NCBI GenBank assembly: GCA_013396755.1
Contig: VWZF01002261.1
Coordinates: 62,001-126,000 of the forward strand
From: Sclerurus mexicanus
Taxonomy: Eukaryota > Chordata > Aves > Passeriformes > Furnariidae
Length of the DNA stretch: 64,000 nt
Direction: 5' to 3'
Every line of letters begins with the position of its first letter. Positions within the stretch are counted from its first letter, which is position 1. Below, piece by piece: positions 1-10,400 of this stretch. The translations under genes were made by a program, and so were the position numbers. The notes beneath the pieces were generated by a model, which worked only from the letters and a program-made list of their open reading frames with translations, ran no database searches and was not told the origin of the DNA.

Positions 1-501
1 CATGTCATACATTTACAGGTCTGGTCTGAGAGAAAGTTTTTGCCTAGCTGTGGCATGGGGAGGTAGAAACGTTACAAGTGTGTTTAAAAAACGGGCAGAG
101 TTAGTAAAGTAAGAAGCATGGCAGTTAGTCAGCCTGGGAGTCCAAAGCAGCAGTCTTGTGCCCAGGTAAAAGGTACAGGCAGTGTTCACATTCTGGTTGG
201 AGAAACAAATACTTTGCATACAAAAAAACCTTAAGATAGAGTACTTCCCTGCTTTATGAACTATCTAACTTACAGCTAATGTTTTGAGTATGTAATTTTA
301 TAACTGTTTGGTGATCAACAACCTGATGTGGAAACTTGTTAAAGAGGGAGGACACAAGGAATACTTCTTTTGTTTCCATACAGCCGAGAGCCTATATTAA
401 CCACAAATATGTAATTCGATTTTACTGTAAGTGTTACTCATATTGCAAGTTTTATACTATCTTTGTCTACTGATAACTTTTTTTAATAATTATTTTTACA
501 G

Positions 502-624
502 GGAATAGAAACTGATCAGGCAGACTTGAGAAGAGATGCTGCCTTTAACTTGTCCCTTATTTACCAGAGCAGCGGCAATACCAGAATGGCTCAGAAGATG
601 TTGTACACCTACGTGGTTGTGTGA
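502..624 (+). CDS. GTF3C3: GTF3C3 last coding exon (TFIIIC subunit 3, C-terminus)
   Basis: This exon encodes the last 40 residues of general transcription factor 3C subunit 3 (TFIIIC102). The protein is a TPR-repeat subunit of the TFIIIC complex, which binds the A and B boxes of tRNA-type genes and recruits TFIIIB for RNA polymerase III in the nucleus. The intron ends in a T-rich tract and TTTTTACAG at 493-501. The exon then reads in phase 0 from GGA at 502 to TGA at 622-624. It starts GIETDQADLRRDAAF, passes through NLSLIYQSSGNT and ends MLYTYVVV. The pattern NLSLIYQSSGNT-x-MA-x-x-LLYTY is the conserved end of vertebrate GTF3C3. No earlier GTF3C3 exon is visible in bases 1-480. I recognised it from memory of the family, without an alignment. 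The convergent neighbour is the CCDC150 locus. Confidence 0.9.
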   Translation, partial: GIETDQADLRRDAAFNLSLIYQSSGNTRMAQKMLYTYVVV

Positions 625-1255
625 TGAGGTTTGTGGCAGGTGCAGCTGATACCTTGGGATTGACCTTTGCATTATGCCATGCTAAGGAAACTGGGTTTAT
701 GTACAGCTTTTTCTGTAGCTGGTCAGAGCCACAGCTCGTGCTGTGTAAAGCTTTGTGGACTTTGTCTGCCTCTGACATTGGAACTGTATCCTGTGTGGAT
801 TGGAAATGTCCATTCTGAGCACGCTCCATGTGTCTGGTTTCAGCTCTGCTCCTTTGGTGTGCTGCTCTCTAATCATCCTCAGTCTTGTATATAGAATCAA
901 ACAGTGAAAGCTGAGGCCCAGTGCAGTTAACTGGGTTTTTTTGGGGGAAAAATGTACAGTTTGAAGTATTACTTCTAATTACCAGTGAAGTTGTTGAAGA
1001 CACCGTATTCGCTGGTGATGAAGGTTTTTTAATGTACAGCATTAAATGACTACAATATAGAAGCAATGGGCTCGTACTAATCCCTAGAGGATGAAGAGCT
1101 CAGTATTTTGAGATCTTCAAATTATTCAGAATTCTCTAGGAGTTCATATTCCTAGCAGTTCTATTTGAAAGGGATTGTTTTTTATTTTACTGAAATCAGT
1201 GTGACCTTTGTTCTTCTTCTGAACTTGTTAATAAAAATTGTGAGGTTGATTATGT
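625..1255 (+). other. GTF3C3: GTF3C3 3' untranslated region
   Basis: Sequence follows the GTF3C3 stop codon directly with no splice signal between. It runs to the first canonical poly(A) signal, and a G/T-rich stretch follows that signal. The end is an estimate, since cleavage usually falls 10-30 bases after the signal. Overlapping short open frames in this stretch have no coding features and are ignored. Confidence 0.6.
1230..1235 (+). terminator. GTF3C3: AATAAA poly(A) signal, GTF3C3
   Basis: Canonical AATAAA lies 606 bases after the GTF3C3 stop. It is followed by TGTGAGGTTGATTATGTTTA, a plausible G/U-rich downstream element. It is the first canonical hexamer after the stop that I saw. Confidence 0.6.
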
Positions 1256-4069
1256 TTATTTATTATCAGCAAACATATGTCCTACTGAATGGCATGTAGC
1301 AAAAGTAGTATCTCATATGGCTCAGTATTTCACATACATTGCAAATGATCTGGGGTTTTCATTCTTTCTGGCAGTTAACTGTAGCACAGAAGCAGGATGA
1401 AGTACTTTATTATAGATTAAAGGAATCTATAGTTATAGGTGTATATATAGAAAAGGGTATGTGTTATGCCCTACAGCAAAATAAGGCTGGAAAATATTTT
1501 TCAGCAAGGTAGTTTGCTGAATGGAAAACAAATTGTTCTGTTGCCTGCCAAGCATTCTTGTTACTTAAAGTATCACAGCTACCTGCTGTTTGCTTTCAGC
1601 CCGCTTTTACACGTATTTGTGTTCTGTAATCATTTCACACTACTGCAGTCAATGATTAAGAAACAAGTCTTGTGGAATTGCCTGCATTAATGGTGCAGCA
1701 GCAACATATTAGACTAGATAAGACTTCAGATAAAACAAGGGACAAAATAGATGCTGTAGGAATGTAAAGAGTATTTTAAACAGGCACAGCCCATGTGAAC
1801 TGACCTGCTTAAGGAAATGCAGATCACAGAATAGATAGTAGAACAGTTTGGCTTGGAAGGGACCATTAGAGATCTTTAGCTCAAACCCACTGTAATGAGC
1901 AGGGACATCTTCAGCTAAACAAGGTTGCTCAGACCCCAGTCCAGCCTGACCTTGAAGGTGTGGGAACAAATAGCAATGCAAGGAAAGCTTCAAATCCAGC
2001 CATTACAATTTTGGGAAAGCTTTCATAAATCACTAAGAGCAAGAGACTACTTAAATCAATGCCAGCCTCACCCATCAACACATTTGGAATCTTCCTCAAG
2101 CCCCCCTAAAATAATTAGTAACAGTTTCAGACTAACTGCTGATTGTCTTAAAAACTGAATCAGCTTTACAGAGCAGATGGGACATAGATGCTGATTGATT
2201 TCCGACAGGACCAGCTTAACTGGGACAAACCTAAAGCTATATGGCAGAGATCTGCTTCTGAACAGCACAGTTTAATGAAGCTCAGGTGTGTTTAGCTTTA
2301 CCAGTGTGCTCAGCCACCCCTTGTTCCTTGGAACAGCCATTTGCTTCAGGCGGGGAGAGGCTTTCGTCACCACAAATTAGTCTGGAGTCTTACCATACAA
2401 GTTAGAATTCAGGGCCAAATTTCTGCAGGAGCAGAATGAACCACTTCCAGTTTGTTCTGAGGCTAGGTTCCAGAGGTATGCAAGCCTTTTTTCCCTCCTA
2501 AACTAAAAAGAAATTGCAAAAACATGTGTAAGTCCCACGGAAACAGTGGTGCCATGGATCACAGAGGAGGTGGTGAACAGCTCTGTTGAAGCAGGAGTGC
2601 AACATCACATGTCCTGCAGCCAGGTTGTATTGACACTGCATAGAAGAGTGGGCCATGATGAAGATGAGGTGATCTTGGTCTTGAGAACTTGTCCATGTTG
2701 TAATCATCTTCAGCATATTATGACGCAAGTCTTCTGCTCTAACTACTGTTCCCCAGTCTGTTCCACAGGAGGATAGGTTTAACAAATTCCACTAATTCTT
2801 ATGAAGGTAAGGTAATGTGTGTGGTGTAACATCATATACCTGATGAATTCCTTCTGTGTTTTTAAAATAGCCCAGGGCTTATGTTCTCTCATGACCCAGA
2901 TGTCATCTACATTATAAGAAGCCAGTCCTGCCAGTTCTTCCCTGCCCCTCACGTCAGCATCCAGCCACAGGCACATGACTTGGTGTTCAGTAATTCCCCT
3001 GAACCTTCTGCAAACCAGTCTTTGTTTTGATAGCACCTGCCAGACCTCAGTCTAAAGCTGGTAAAAGAAAAGTGATGAAAGCAAATATGTAGCATATCAA
3101 CAGTATACAGTTTATAGTGATCATAAAAAAGAGTAATTGTTTTGTTATAAATAGTAGTTTTAATACCAGCCACACAATGCAAAGAAGCTGAGTCAAAAAG
3201 ACCAGGTGAGAGGTATGAGTTAATTTAAGACAGACGTTAGGATTTAAACAAGCCTTCCTAGGTCCTCTATACATGGGTGCCTCCTGAGCACCTTTCACCT
3301 GCAGGTGGCCTCAACAATTCACACCTGTTTAATTGTTCAAGTAAAGTTACAGATTCTTCCAGGACCTGGGTGCTAGCAGGGAGTCTCCTGGCAGCAGGTG
3401 ATGGGAATCACCAGTCAAATGAGCTCATTTCCTGCCCAGCTCACATGAGCCTCTCCAGTGGTGAGCTGTAGGCCTGCTCTTTGCCCTGTGTGTGCAAGGA
3501 GGTGCGAGTGGGAAGCTCCTCTTGCTTTTGCTCCTGCCAAAAGATGCAGGGTTTCGTGAAGCTGATGACTCTTTGGGGAATCTTTGTCGTTGGTAAAGAA
3601 GAGATTAAAGTTTTGGCAGTTTAATACGGACATCTCTGAAAAGCTAAATACACGGCTATACAAGAACTAATTATGGAGAAGGCTGATGAACCTCCACAAA
3701 GAAGGTAAGCACGGCTTTTGGAAGGGTATCTGTTAAGGGTATGGTAAAATGCTGAAATGGAGGTGAATTCCGGAAAAAATAGACTAGCTCTTTGCTTTCA
3801 GACAAGTATTTGTTTAATGAACATCAACCAAGCGTGAAGTGTGTACAGTGCACTTTCTCTAAGTACAGAAACAGTCCCTTGGAGCTGTCTTGTACCTGTA
3901 GTGTTCTTTGCTGCTTCAGTTGTCCTTTGTCAAAAAAAGAAGGAAAAAAACTAAACCAGAAGAGGGGATCTGTTTTTCATCCATGTAAGAAGCTACAAAA
4001 GAAAATCTAGAAAACTGAAATCCTGACAGATAAGCTACCTCCCTGATCTGTCTGCTTTGCTTCACCGTT
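1256..4069. other. Space between convergent GTF3C3 and CCDC150 3' ends
   Basis: I see no exon here on either strand. It holds one CR1 fragment (1823-1964) and otherwise unique AT-rich sequence. The part nearest 4069 would be the 3' UTR of the CCDC150 locus on the - strand. A reverse-strand ATTAAA variant poly(A) signal lies at 3813-3818, about 250 bases past its stop codon. Confidence 0.5.
1823..1964 (-). repeat. CR1 LINE 3' fragment
   Basis: The + strand reads ATCACAGAAT, then GGCTTGGAAGGGACC, then AAGGTTGCTCAGACCCCAGT and CCAGCCTGACCTTGAA. This is the reverse complement of the avian CR1 3' end, so the element points left. It is 5'-truncated, as most CR1 copies are, and diverged. Ends are approximate. 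Confidence 0.85.
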
Positions 4070-4194
4070 TTAAATGCTTTCATTACCTCCTTTTTTGGAG
4101 CTGCTCTCTTTGGGTCCCTGCGGCTGGAGGTTTTTCACAAGTTGTAGCTGCAGGCTGTCAAACTTAGATGTGACCCACTGGTGACTTGCTGCTT
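4070..4194 (-). pseudogene. CCDC150: CCDC150 terminal coding exon (open)
   Basis: The reverse strand shows acceptor CTGGCCTAG then the exon from 4194. It enters in phase 1: the two bases AA complete a Glu codon with the G left by the previous exon. It encodes AASHQWVTSKFDSLQLQLVK, continues NLQPQGPKESSSKKGGNESI and stops at TAA (4070-4072). No stop interrupts it. The join from the previous exon is exact, which is the best evidence that this exon chain is real. The end could instead splice at GAG|GTAATG after the Lys-Lys-Gly, but no downstream exon is seen. The intron before it is about 950 bases. Confidence 0.65.
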
Positions 4195-5149
4195 CTAGGC
4201 CAGTTGTGATTGAGGCAGGATGGTGTAATTAGAAGTGCAGAGAGAACAGTGATTGCATGCTGTGTTGCAGCATTTGAGCTCTGTGCAAGAGGGGTGAGAA
4301 CAGCAGACTCTTCACATCCTTCTCCTGTACATGGGTAGGAGCTCTCTGGGGTGCCCTCTTGCTTTGCTGTGAAGAGGAGTTGTCCCTCTCTTATAGTGGT
4401 GGTGAAGTCAACACAGCATAAAATAACAGAGGCATTGGGAAGAAGGTGGATAAATATGGGTGCTGAGTACCACAAACTCCTCAGAAAGGTGAGGAAAGAC
4501 TAATTTTGCCTGATGAATGCTGTAGAAATACTCTCTTGCTATTAGAGTCTCTTTCTAATCATTGAACAATACTTGGACTGATTAGGAGCGTGTAAGACCT
4601 GAGGCTGAGGCACCTTTCTTACTCTTTTGCTTTGTTTTACTTTATGCTGGTTAATACCTTGTAAACATTGAAACCCCTAGATTTTTACACCGAACTTCTA
4701 CAGTAATCCACACCCGCTATAATAATTTGGATATTTTAGAATAGTAGTGGAAGAAAGAGGTGATAAAAGGACAAACGATTCTAGGGGCGAGGCCGTGGGG
4801 TGGGTGGTTTTTCATGATGTCACATATAGTGACACAAGAGCAGCTCAGGGTGACAACTTACTTCACCACAAACTTTAGTTCGGATGATTAACACGGATGT
4901 CCTGAGCCTGATAAAACAACAGGCTGTGCGGGGTAAAAGCTCTTTTTACAAATCCCACTAAATTGAAATGGTTTACAGAAAAGATGAAAACTTTTTTAAA
5001 GTATGATAAAGGCCACTTAGTTGAAAAGGCCACACAAGCATCTCACTCTCCACCAGAGGGTTAGAGCTGAAAGGGTTATTGGGTGCATATGCTGAATTAG
5101 TATCTTGTTACTTTCAGTTAACTACCATGCTAATGCTAACTAGTCTCAC

Positions 5150-5228
5150 CTGTTCCAACTGCGCTGGCTTCCTTTAGTTTCTTTTCTGTCTCCTCTTTGT
5201 ATTTCTTCAGATGTTTGAGTTTTTCTAC
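5150..5228 (-). pseudogene. CCDC150: CCDC150 penultimate exon (open)
   Basis: On the reverse strand the acceptor TTTTTTCCCCAGTTTCTAG precedes a 79-base exon that ends GGAACAG|GTGAGACT. It reads VEKLKHLKKYKEETEKKLKE then ASAVGT, a highly charged heptad-like coiled coil. It enters in phase 0 and leaves in phase 1, matching the exons on both sides. It has no lesion. Confidence 0.68.
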
Positions 5229-5558
5229 CTAGAAACTGGGGAAAAAAAATTTCTTTACAATTTTTTCATAGCACAAATGAAAAATTTCAGTATAGCAGAA
5301 GGACTCTTCAATCTCTATTGTAAATAGCTTAGAGTTCTCTTATTTGTAAAAAAATCCTGTCTCTCTAAAATCAGATACATATAGTGAATGTATGTTGTTG
5401 TCACTCAGGCTTTCTGGAGCTAACTCAGCAAGATGTATAGGAGTATCTTTTGACTAAGTTCATGAAGTCTTTTTGCTACCTCTCTACAACACCATAGATT
5501 TTGCCCAAAAATACTTCCATGGGCGTCTCACCACCTTTTCATGCTGTTACTGCTTTAC

Positions 5559-5702
5559 CTGGCATTCATTTTCCCATTGCTGCCTTCACCTTCTTTCCAC
5601 TTCCAGCTGGGTCTCCGGCTGCCTGTTCTGCACTTGCACCTCACGTTGCATCTTGCTCTGCACACTTTTCAATGCTGACACAAATTTCTGGATGTCTGGT
5701 GC
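5559..5702 (-). pseudogene. CCDC150: CCDC150 exon with in-frame TGA
   Basis: The reverse strand shows acceptor CCTGTATTGTCTTCAG, a 144-base exon (48 codons, phase 0 to 0), then donor AATGCCAG|GTAAAGC. It encodes APDIQKFVSALKSVQSKMQR and continues through LEVERR, then TGA, then RQQWENECQ, which runs in frame into VEKLKHLKK of the next exon. The TGA is codon 39 (5586-5588) and sits in an Arg-rich, Gln-rich context, so a CGA-to-TGA change is the simplest origin. An internal donor, AAG|GTGAAG, would remove the stop, but it leaves phase 2 and the next exon would then open with TAG. Confidence 0.65.
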
Positions 5703-5811
5703 CTGAAGACAATACAGGAATGAAATTCCAGTAACATTTTAACAGATAAGTCTCTTCAGGAAAATGGTCAAGAAAACTCGTTCGTAACTGCGCTTCTGAT
5801 ACTCTTATTAC

Positions 5812-5922
5812 CTCCATTTTGCTCAGTTCAGATTCTGTCTCCTGGAAATTGTTGACAGAAACAGAACTTCTGGAATTTTTCAGGCTCGCTGGTTGTTACA
5901 TGGGAACTATTTTTGCAGATGT
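5812..5922 (-). pseudogene. CCDC150: CCDC150 exon with in-frame TAA
   Basis: On the reverse strand the acceptor is ACTTTCTATGTGCAG and the donor is AAATGGAG|GTAATAAG, giving a 111-base exon in phase 0 to 0. It reads TSAKIVPM, then TAA at 5896-5898 (codon 9), then QPASLKNSRSSVSVNNFQET and ESELSKME. The last part joins APDIQKF of the next exon in frame. CAA to TAA is one possible single-step origin of the stop. Confidence 0.62.
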
Positions 5923-6080
5923 CTGCACATAGAAAGTAGTATAATGGAGGGGAGGGACAGCCAGGGAAGCCACACAATTACTGGAGCTGCTGTCCATCTA
6001 TTCATCTGTGTTGAGAATTTGAGCAAGGAGTTCCTAAGTAGGATATCTGTCTTCATTGAAAAAGATGTGAGTGCCTTTAC

Positions 6081-6251
6081 CCTTTTTGCATTAGCTTTAC
6101 AGGCTAGGCATCATCTGACTTGAGCTCTTTGGCTTTTTAGCTTTTCCCTGTAACTGATCAAAGACTTTTGCGGCTCTTTTACTTTCTGCTGCAGCTCTCT
6201 ATTAGCGTAAGAAACCTCAGCCAGTTTGGAGGAGGATTCTTCAAGGGATTT
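6081..6251 (-). pseudogene. CCDC150: CCDC150 exon with in-frame TGA
   Basis: This 171-base exon (57 codons, phase 0 to 0) follows acceptor TTTTTCCCCTGGGTAAAG on the reverse strand and ends GCAAAAAGG|GTAAAGG. It reads KSLEESSSKLAEVSYANREL, then QQKVKEPQKSLISYREKLKS, then QRAQVR, a TGA at 6111-6113 (codon 47), and CLACKANAKR. The frame is clearly a coiled coil and stays open after the stop up to the donor. CGA to TGA would explain the stop. Confidence 0.65.
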
Positions 6252-6441
6252 CTTTACCCAGGGGAAAAATTGAGTTCACATTAACTGTAAGAATTAGTTC
6301 ATCCTATACAGCAAGTAATAAGCAGCACACCCAATTGATCTGCTGTATCTGAAGCAGGCTACAGCACCTGGTGTTTTGACTTTTCTTTAATCCCCTTCTA
6401 ACAAAGGGAAAAAAGAGTGAATGCTGGGATCTGAGGAATAC

Positions 6442-6515
6442 TAAGGTTATTCTGAGCTTTATGATCCAGTGACAATGTCTCCTTGCCCAGGGCCAGTGTT
6501 TTCTTTTCTCTGAGT
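6442..6515 (-). pseudogene. CCDC150: Probable CCDC150 exon fragment
   Basis: The reverse strand has CCACTTCTCCTGCTATGAG as a possible acceptor, followed by a frame reading LREKKTLALGKETLSLDHKA then QNNL. The only nearby donor is a weak CTTA|GTATTC. The coiled-coil composition and the position between better exons support it. The phases (2 in, 1 out) do not join the next exon, so either the boundaries are wrong or the exon has an indel. Confidence 0.35.
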
Positions 6516-7173
6516 CTCATAGCAGGAGAAGTGGCAAAGGAATTACTTTAATTTATCCTTCTCTAGAAAAAAATCCAAGATTACAATTCACTTAGTTTTA
6601 ATCTAGGTATGATGGCTTGGTCACTTCCTTCCGTCACTACCATCAGACTTAGGAATATTGCATAAATTCAGCTTTTTTGCTGTAATATTTGCACTAACAT
6701 TCTGTGCTGTTTTTAAAAGAATGTTGGGAATCTTTCCACCACTGTTTCAAATTCTGTGACACAGGTCACAGTGAAGTAAAGCTTTACTTTCAGCTTATTT
6801 TTCATTGCCACCACATTTGCCCCCCTCCTTATTAATCCATATATTTTTATAAAGTTTTTCAAGTTTGTAATCTTTCAAGCAATTCCTACGCATCTCTTTT
6901 GTTTTAATGCCCCCTGGTGGCTCTTAACCACTCTACTCTTTCCACACCTTAAGCAACTTAATTATCCCAAACCCTGGAGATGCTGCATCAGCTGCATCTT
7001 GTCACCTAATGGCAGTGTGAGCAGAGTCGAAGATGATTTTGATACAGAACTCTCTTAATATATGTCCTTGACACTCCACAAATTAAGTAGAGAAGATAAA
7101 TAAGCACTTCCCTCCAAATTAAGTGGCAAAGATCTCAGGTTAAACAACCTTGCCTTAGATGAACGTAAAAAAC

Positions 7174-7298
7174 CATTTTCCTTTTTGAGCTGCAGAATAG
7201 GATGCTGAGAGATGCCTGGAGTTTTCCTTGTCACAGATAAATTTATTCTTGCAGTCAGTCACCTCTGCCAGCACCTGTTGCACCTGCTGCTGGGCACA
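7174..7298 (-). pseudogene. CCDC150: Probable CCDC150 exon with internal frame change
   Basis: After the good acceptor TCCTTTTTCCTCAG the reverse strand reads CAQQQVQQVLAEVTDCKNKF then ICDKENSR in one frame. About 20 bases later the coiled-coil-like sequence (LQLKKENG) continues in the frame one base over. No splice pair can remove that short stretch. A one-base indel inside the exon is the simplest reading. The left end, at a weak G|GTTTTT donor, is uncertain. Confidence 0.42.
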
Positions 7299-7367
7299 CT
7301 GAGGAAAAAGGAGCAGATGTCACCATCCCATAGGGGAAAAACAAAGTGCTCGGTGTCCCCTTTCTAC

Positions 7368-7425
7368 CTGAGTATTTTAACTTTCTTCTGTTGCTTCAGG
7401 TGTAAATTTTCAATTGGGTGAAAAA
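7368..7425 (-). pseudogene. CCDC150: Probable small CCDC150 exon
   Basis: The reverse strand shows TCTGGTTTAG as a possible acceptor and ACTCAG|GTAGAAAG as donor around a 58-base piece reading FHPIENLHLKQQKKVKILR. It leaves in phase 2, while the next exon on this strand (starting at 7298, 69 bases on) reads in phase 0. The pair therefore cannot be translated together without a frame change. Confidence 0.38.
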
Positions 7426-10400
7426 CTAAACCAGATTTAAACTCCCAGGCTATCCAAATGGCATAAATTTATCCAAGACAGTTAATTTCGAAGAGCAGCT
7501 GCTCAAATTAGTGCAATTGTCCAGATGGCCACAAGGCCACTGTCCTAAAAGCACAGCAAACAGAAACAGAGAACTGAAAGAAACCTCTTACAACAGGCAA
7601 CAGAGAAGCAAAAAATAACTAGAAGAATAAAAAGACCTGGACAGAATTAAAGTAACTTAGTAAAGAATACAAAAAAAGAACAGCTTTTTAATGTTCTGGA
7701 TGCCCTATTAATATTCTTTAACTAAGGGAATATGACAAAGGAGTCCTGTGTCAAACCAAACAAAGATTTCGCTATGTTACAGACAGACTATAGGAATGTA
7801 ACTTTGATCAGGGTGTTTGGAGGGCTCCAAAGCCGGCTCGCAGGGTGCAGAGGCTGTGCTACAGGACTCTGCTAACCTGCAGGCTGGTGGTTATTTTCCT
7901 GCGTGATGAATTTATGGCATATCAAATGATATGCAAGCTGGTGTGGGGAACAAGAGGGAATGGCTTCAAACTGAAAGAGAATAGCTTTAGATTAAATACC
8001 AGGAAGAAAACTGAGGGTGATGAGGCACTGGCACACTTTGCCCAGAGCAGCTGTGGATTCCCCGCTCCTGGAAGTGTTCAAGGCCAGGCTGGATGGAACT
8101 CTGAGCAGCCTGGGCTAGTGGAAAGTGTTCCTGTCCATGGCAGGGGGATCGGAAATAGATGATCTTTGATGTTCCTTCCAACCCAAGCCATTCTAAGGTT
8201 CTATGATATGTTCACTTCAGGCCTTAAGCAAGCACAGTGTTTTATACTGAATGGGCTTGCAGCCGTTTCACACAGATCAGCAATCTGACTGAGTTACACT
8301 GTCTCCACTGTGCGTCTGAGGTGTTGGTCTTTTCAGAACGTACCCCTTTGGATGCTGAGTGTCATTTTCATTCAGAGAAGGAAACTGACTCTGTAGCCTC
8401 CTGGTTAGAATGTACGTCTGTGAAACTGGCAATGTCTGAAGCAGACAGCAAATAATAATGTTGCAACATTAAGCATTAGGTACACTGAGGACTCAAGCAA
8501 AGGTGTTTAAGATGTCCATGCTAGAGACAGAATCTCCTTTTCACTTTTGGCATCTCATCTGGCTTCTGAGGGACCTCTGTGTTTGACTCAACTATTCCCA
8601 GGCATTAGAAAGGGACCATGAGCAACTAATTCCCAGCTGAGGGTTTTGCTCAAGATCAGGCATCACTCAGCATGCAGTGTGACAACATTGAAGTACCCTT
8701 TAGCAACCCATCACTTGGGCTCAGCATTTCCTCAAATTTTTATTACGTTGAAGCAATACTGTTGATATAATATGTGTTTGGAGTGAACTGGTTTGTAGGG
8801 CATGTTGAGATGCTATTATTAACTATATGTCTGGAAGTGGAAAGTAGATGTTTTGAAAAATTTGAAATAGCTCTGTAGATGGCAGCAGAGAGGAGCGATA
8901 TTTATTGGAACTTCTAAATATGGTGACTGTGCATTTTATAATTCATGCAACTGCAGCTGGTGGCTCTCCATTAATGCTGAAAATTCTGCATATTACTGAT
9001 GAATATAATTATGTGGATTTAAGGATCTTTTGGCATGACTTTCATTTTGAAGGAAGGGTTGGAGCTCTTCTCAGCAGAGAGAGTGACACTGCAGACAGGG
9101 CAACACTGCATTGGATCAGTGCTGGGTATGTAATAAAAAGATCCTCAGCTGATGTAAGGATGTCATTGCTCCACTTGAGAGTTTGCTCCAGGAAGCTTTT
9201 GCCTGGGAGATGTTGCTAGGAGGCTTGTGAAGAAACGTAGGATGTGAGGGAATATAAAGATCACTTGGGAAAAAGATTAAAATGATAAATTAAGTAACAC
9301 TTAAGTTTCTCATCTAAGGAAGGGATGCATAAATTACATTGACTATTAAAAGTAATATTGTTTTTATTGTATAGTTCCTTGGTAGCTCCTGGTGTTGTGC
9401 TTAGGCTGTTCTTTAATTAATTCGAGGATATTGATGCAATGGCAGTGTAGGGGTGCCTAGTTTTTGCAGTAGTATGTATAGGAAGTGAGAACATAAAAGA
9501 GCAACTGATATGTAGGTCAAATGGAAACTGCTTCAGAGCCTTTCATGAGCTGAGGTAGGGTAACAGGATTTGACAGAAAGATAACTAATTCTGAAGGCAC
9601 CTTATAAATTTTGAAACGAACAGATCAAATGCTAGTCTTAAGTTTGTTTGCATTAAGAAAAATGATCTGAGCTTTTTGTTCACATTCTTTATTTTACTTT
9701 CAGAAGTTGGTGTATAATTCAGGAAGAGTGACTTCATATAAAAAAGTGTAGGAGCAAAACATACATCAAACTGTCTGTAGCATGTTTTCCACAGGAAACT
9801 TTTAAGATGACTGTGATCAAAGAAATCAGCATTGGAAGCTGAAGTTAACAATCAGATGTTCTTTTCTGCTCCAGATACTCTGCCCAAGAGCTTTGCAGGT
9901 GTCTTCAAGATAACCTAAAATAGTGTTACTTTTAATGTCATTTTATATGGCAATAGGAGATGGGGCAGGCAGGTGCTTTATGATGACAGCCCACCCACTC
10001 TTTTCTTCAAACCAGTATCATTTCCTCTAAACTTTGCCACCTACATATATACCTGGTGGAATTAGCGTGGCTGTGTGAAGTCGCAAGCTAAAATGGGATA
10101 GAAGGAGGTTTTGGTTTGTGGTTAAGAACACAGCTGTACTTTTGTGTCTTACCAAAACACCTGTGCTTTGTGTGACGTGTATAGCGGCCTGCATATCTTA
10201 GTAAGGCTTTCACGTGAATTATATATGTTTTGTATATAAAAACAGATAATTCATATGTTTTTATTACTTCAGCAATATTGTGGCTCCAGGGTTGGGGTTT
10301 TTTTGGTTTTCTTTTTTGTTTGGTTGGTTGTTTGTATTGTCTCTAATTAGCTTTTTATCCTGTTTTCAAATTTGTCAGGAAATGGGGCTTTCCTTGCGAA

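Noticed and set aside
5590..5702. Shorter version of the CCDC150 exon ending at AAG|GTGAAG, which would remove the in-frame TGA
   Set aside because: It leaves phase 2 and the next exon would then begin with an in-frame TAG. The longer 144-nt form joins the next exon in frame with matching coiled-coil sequence.
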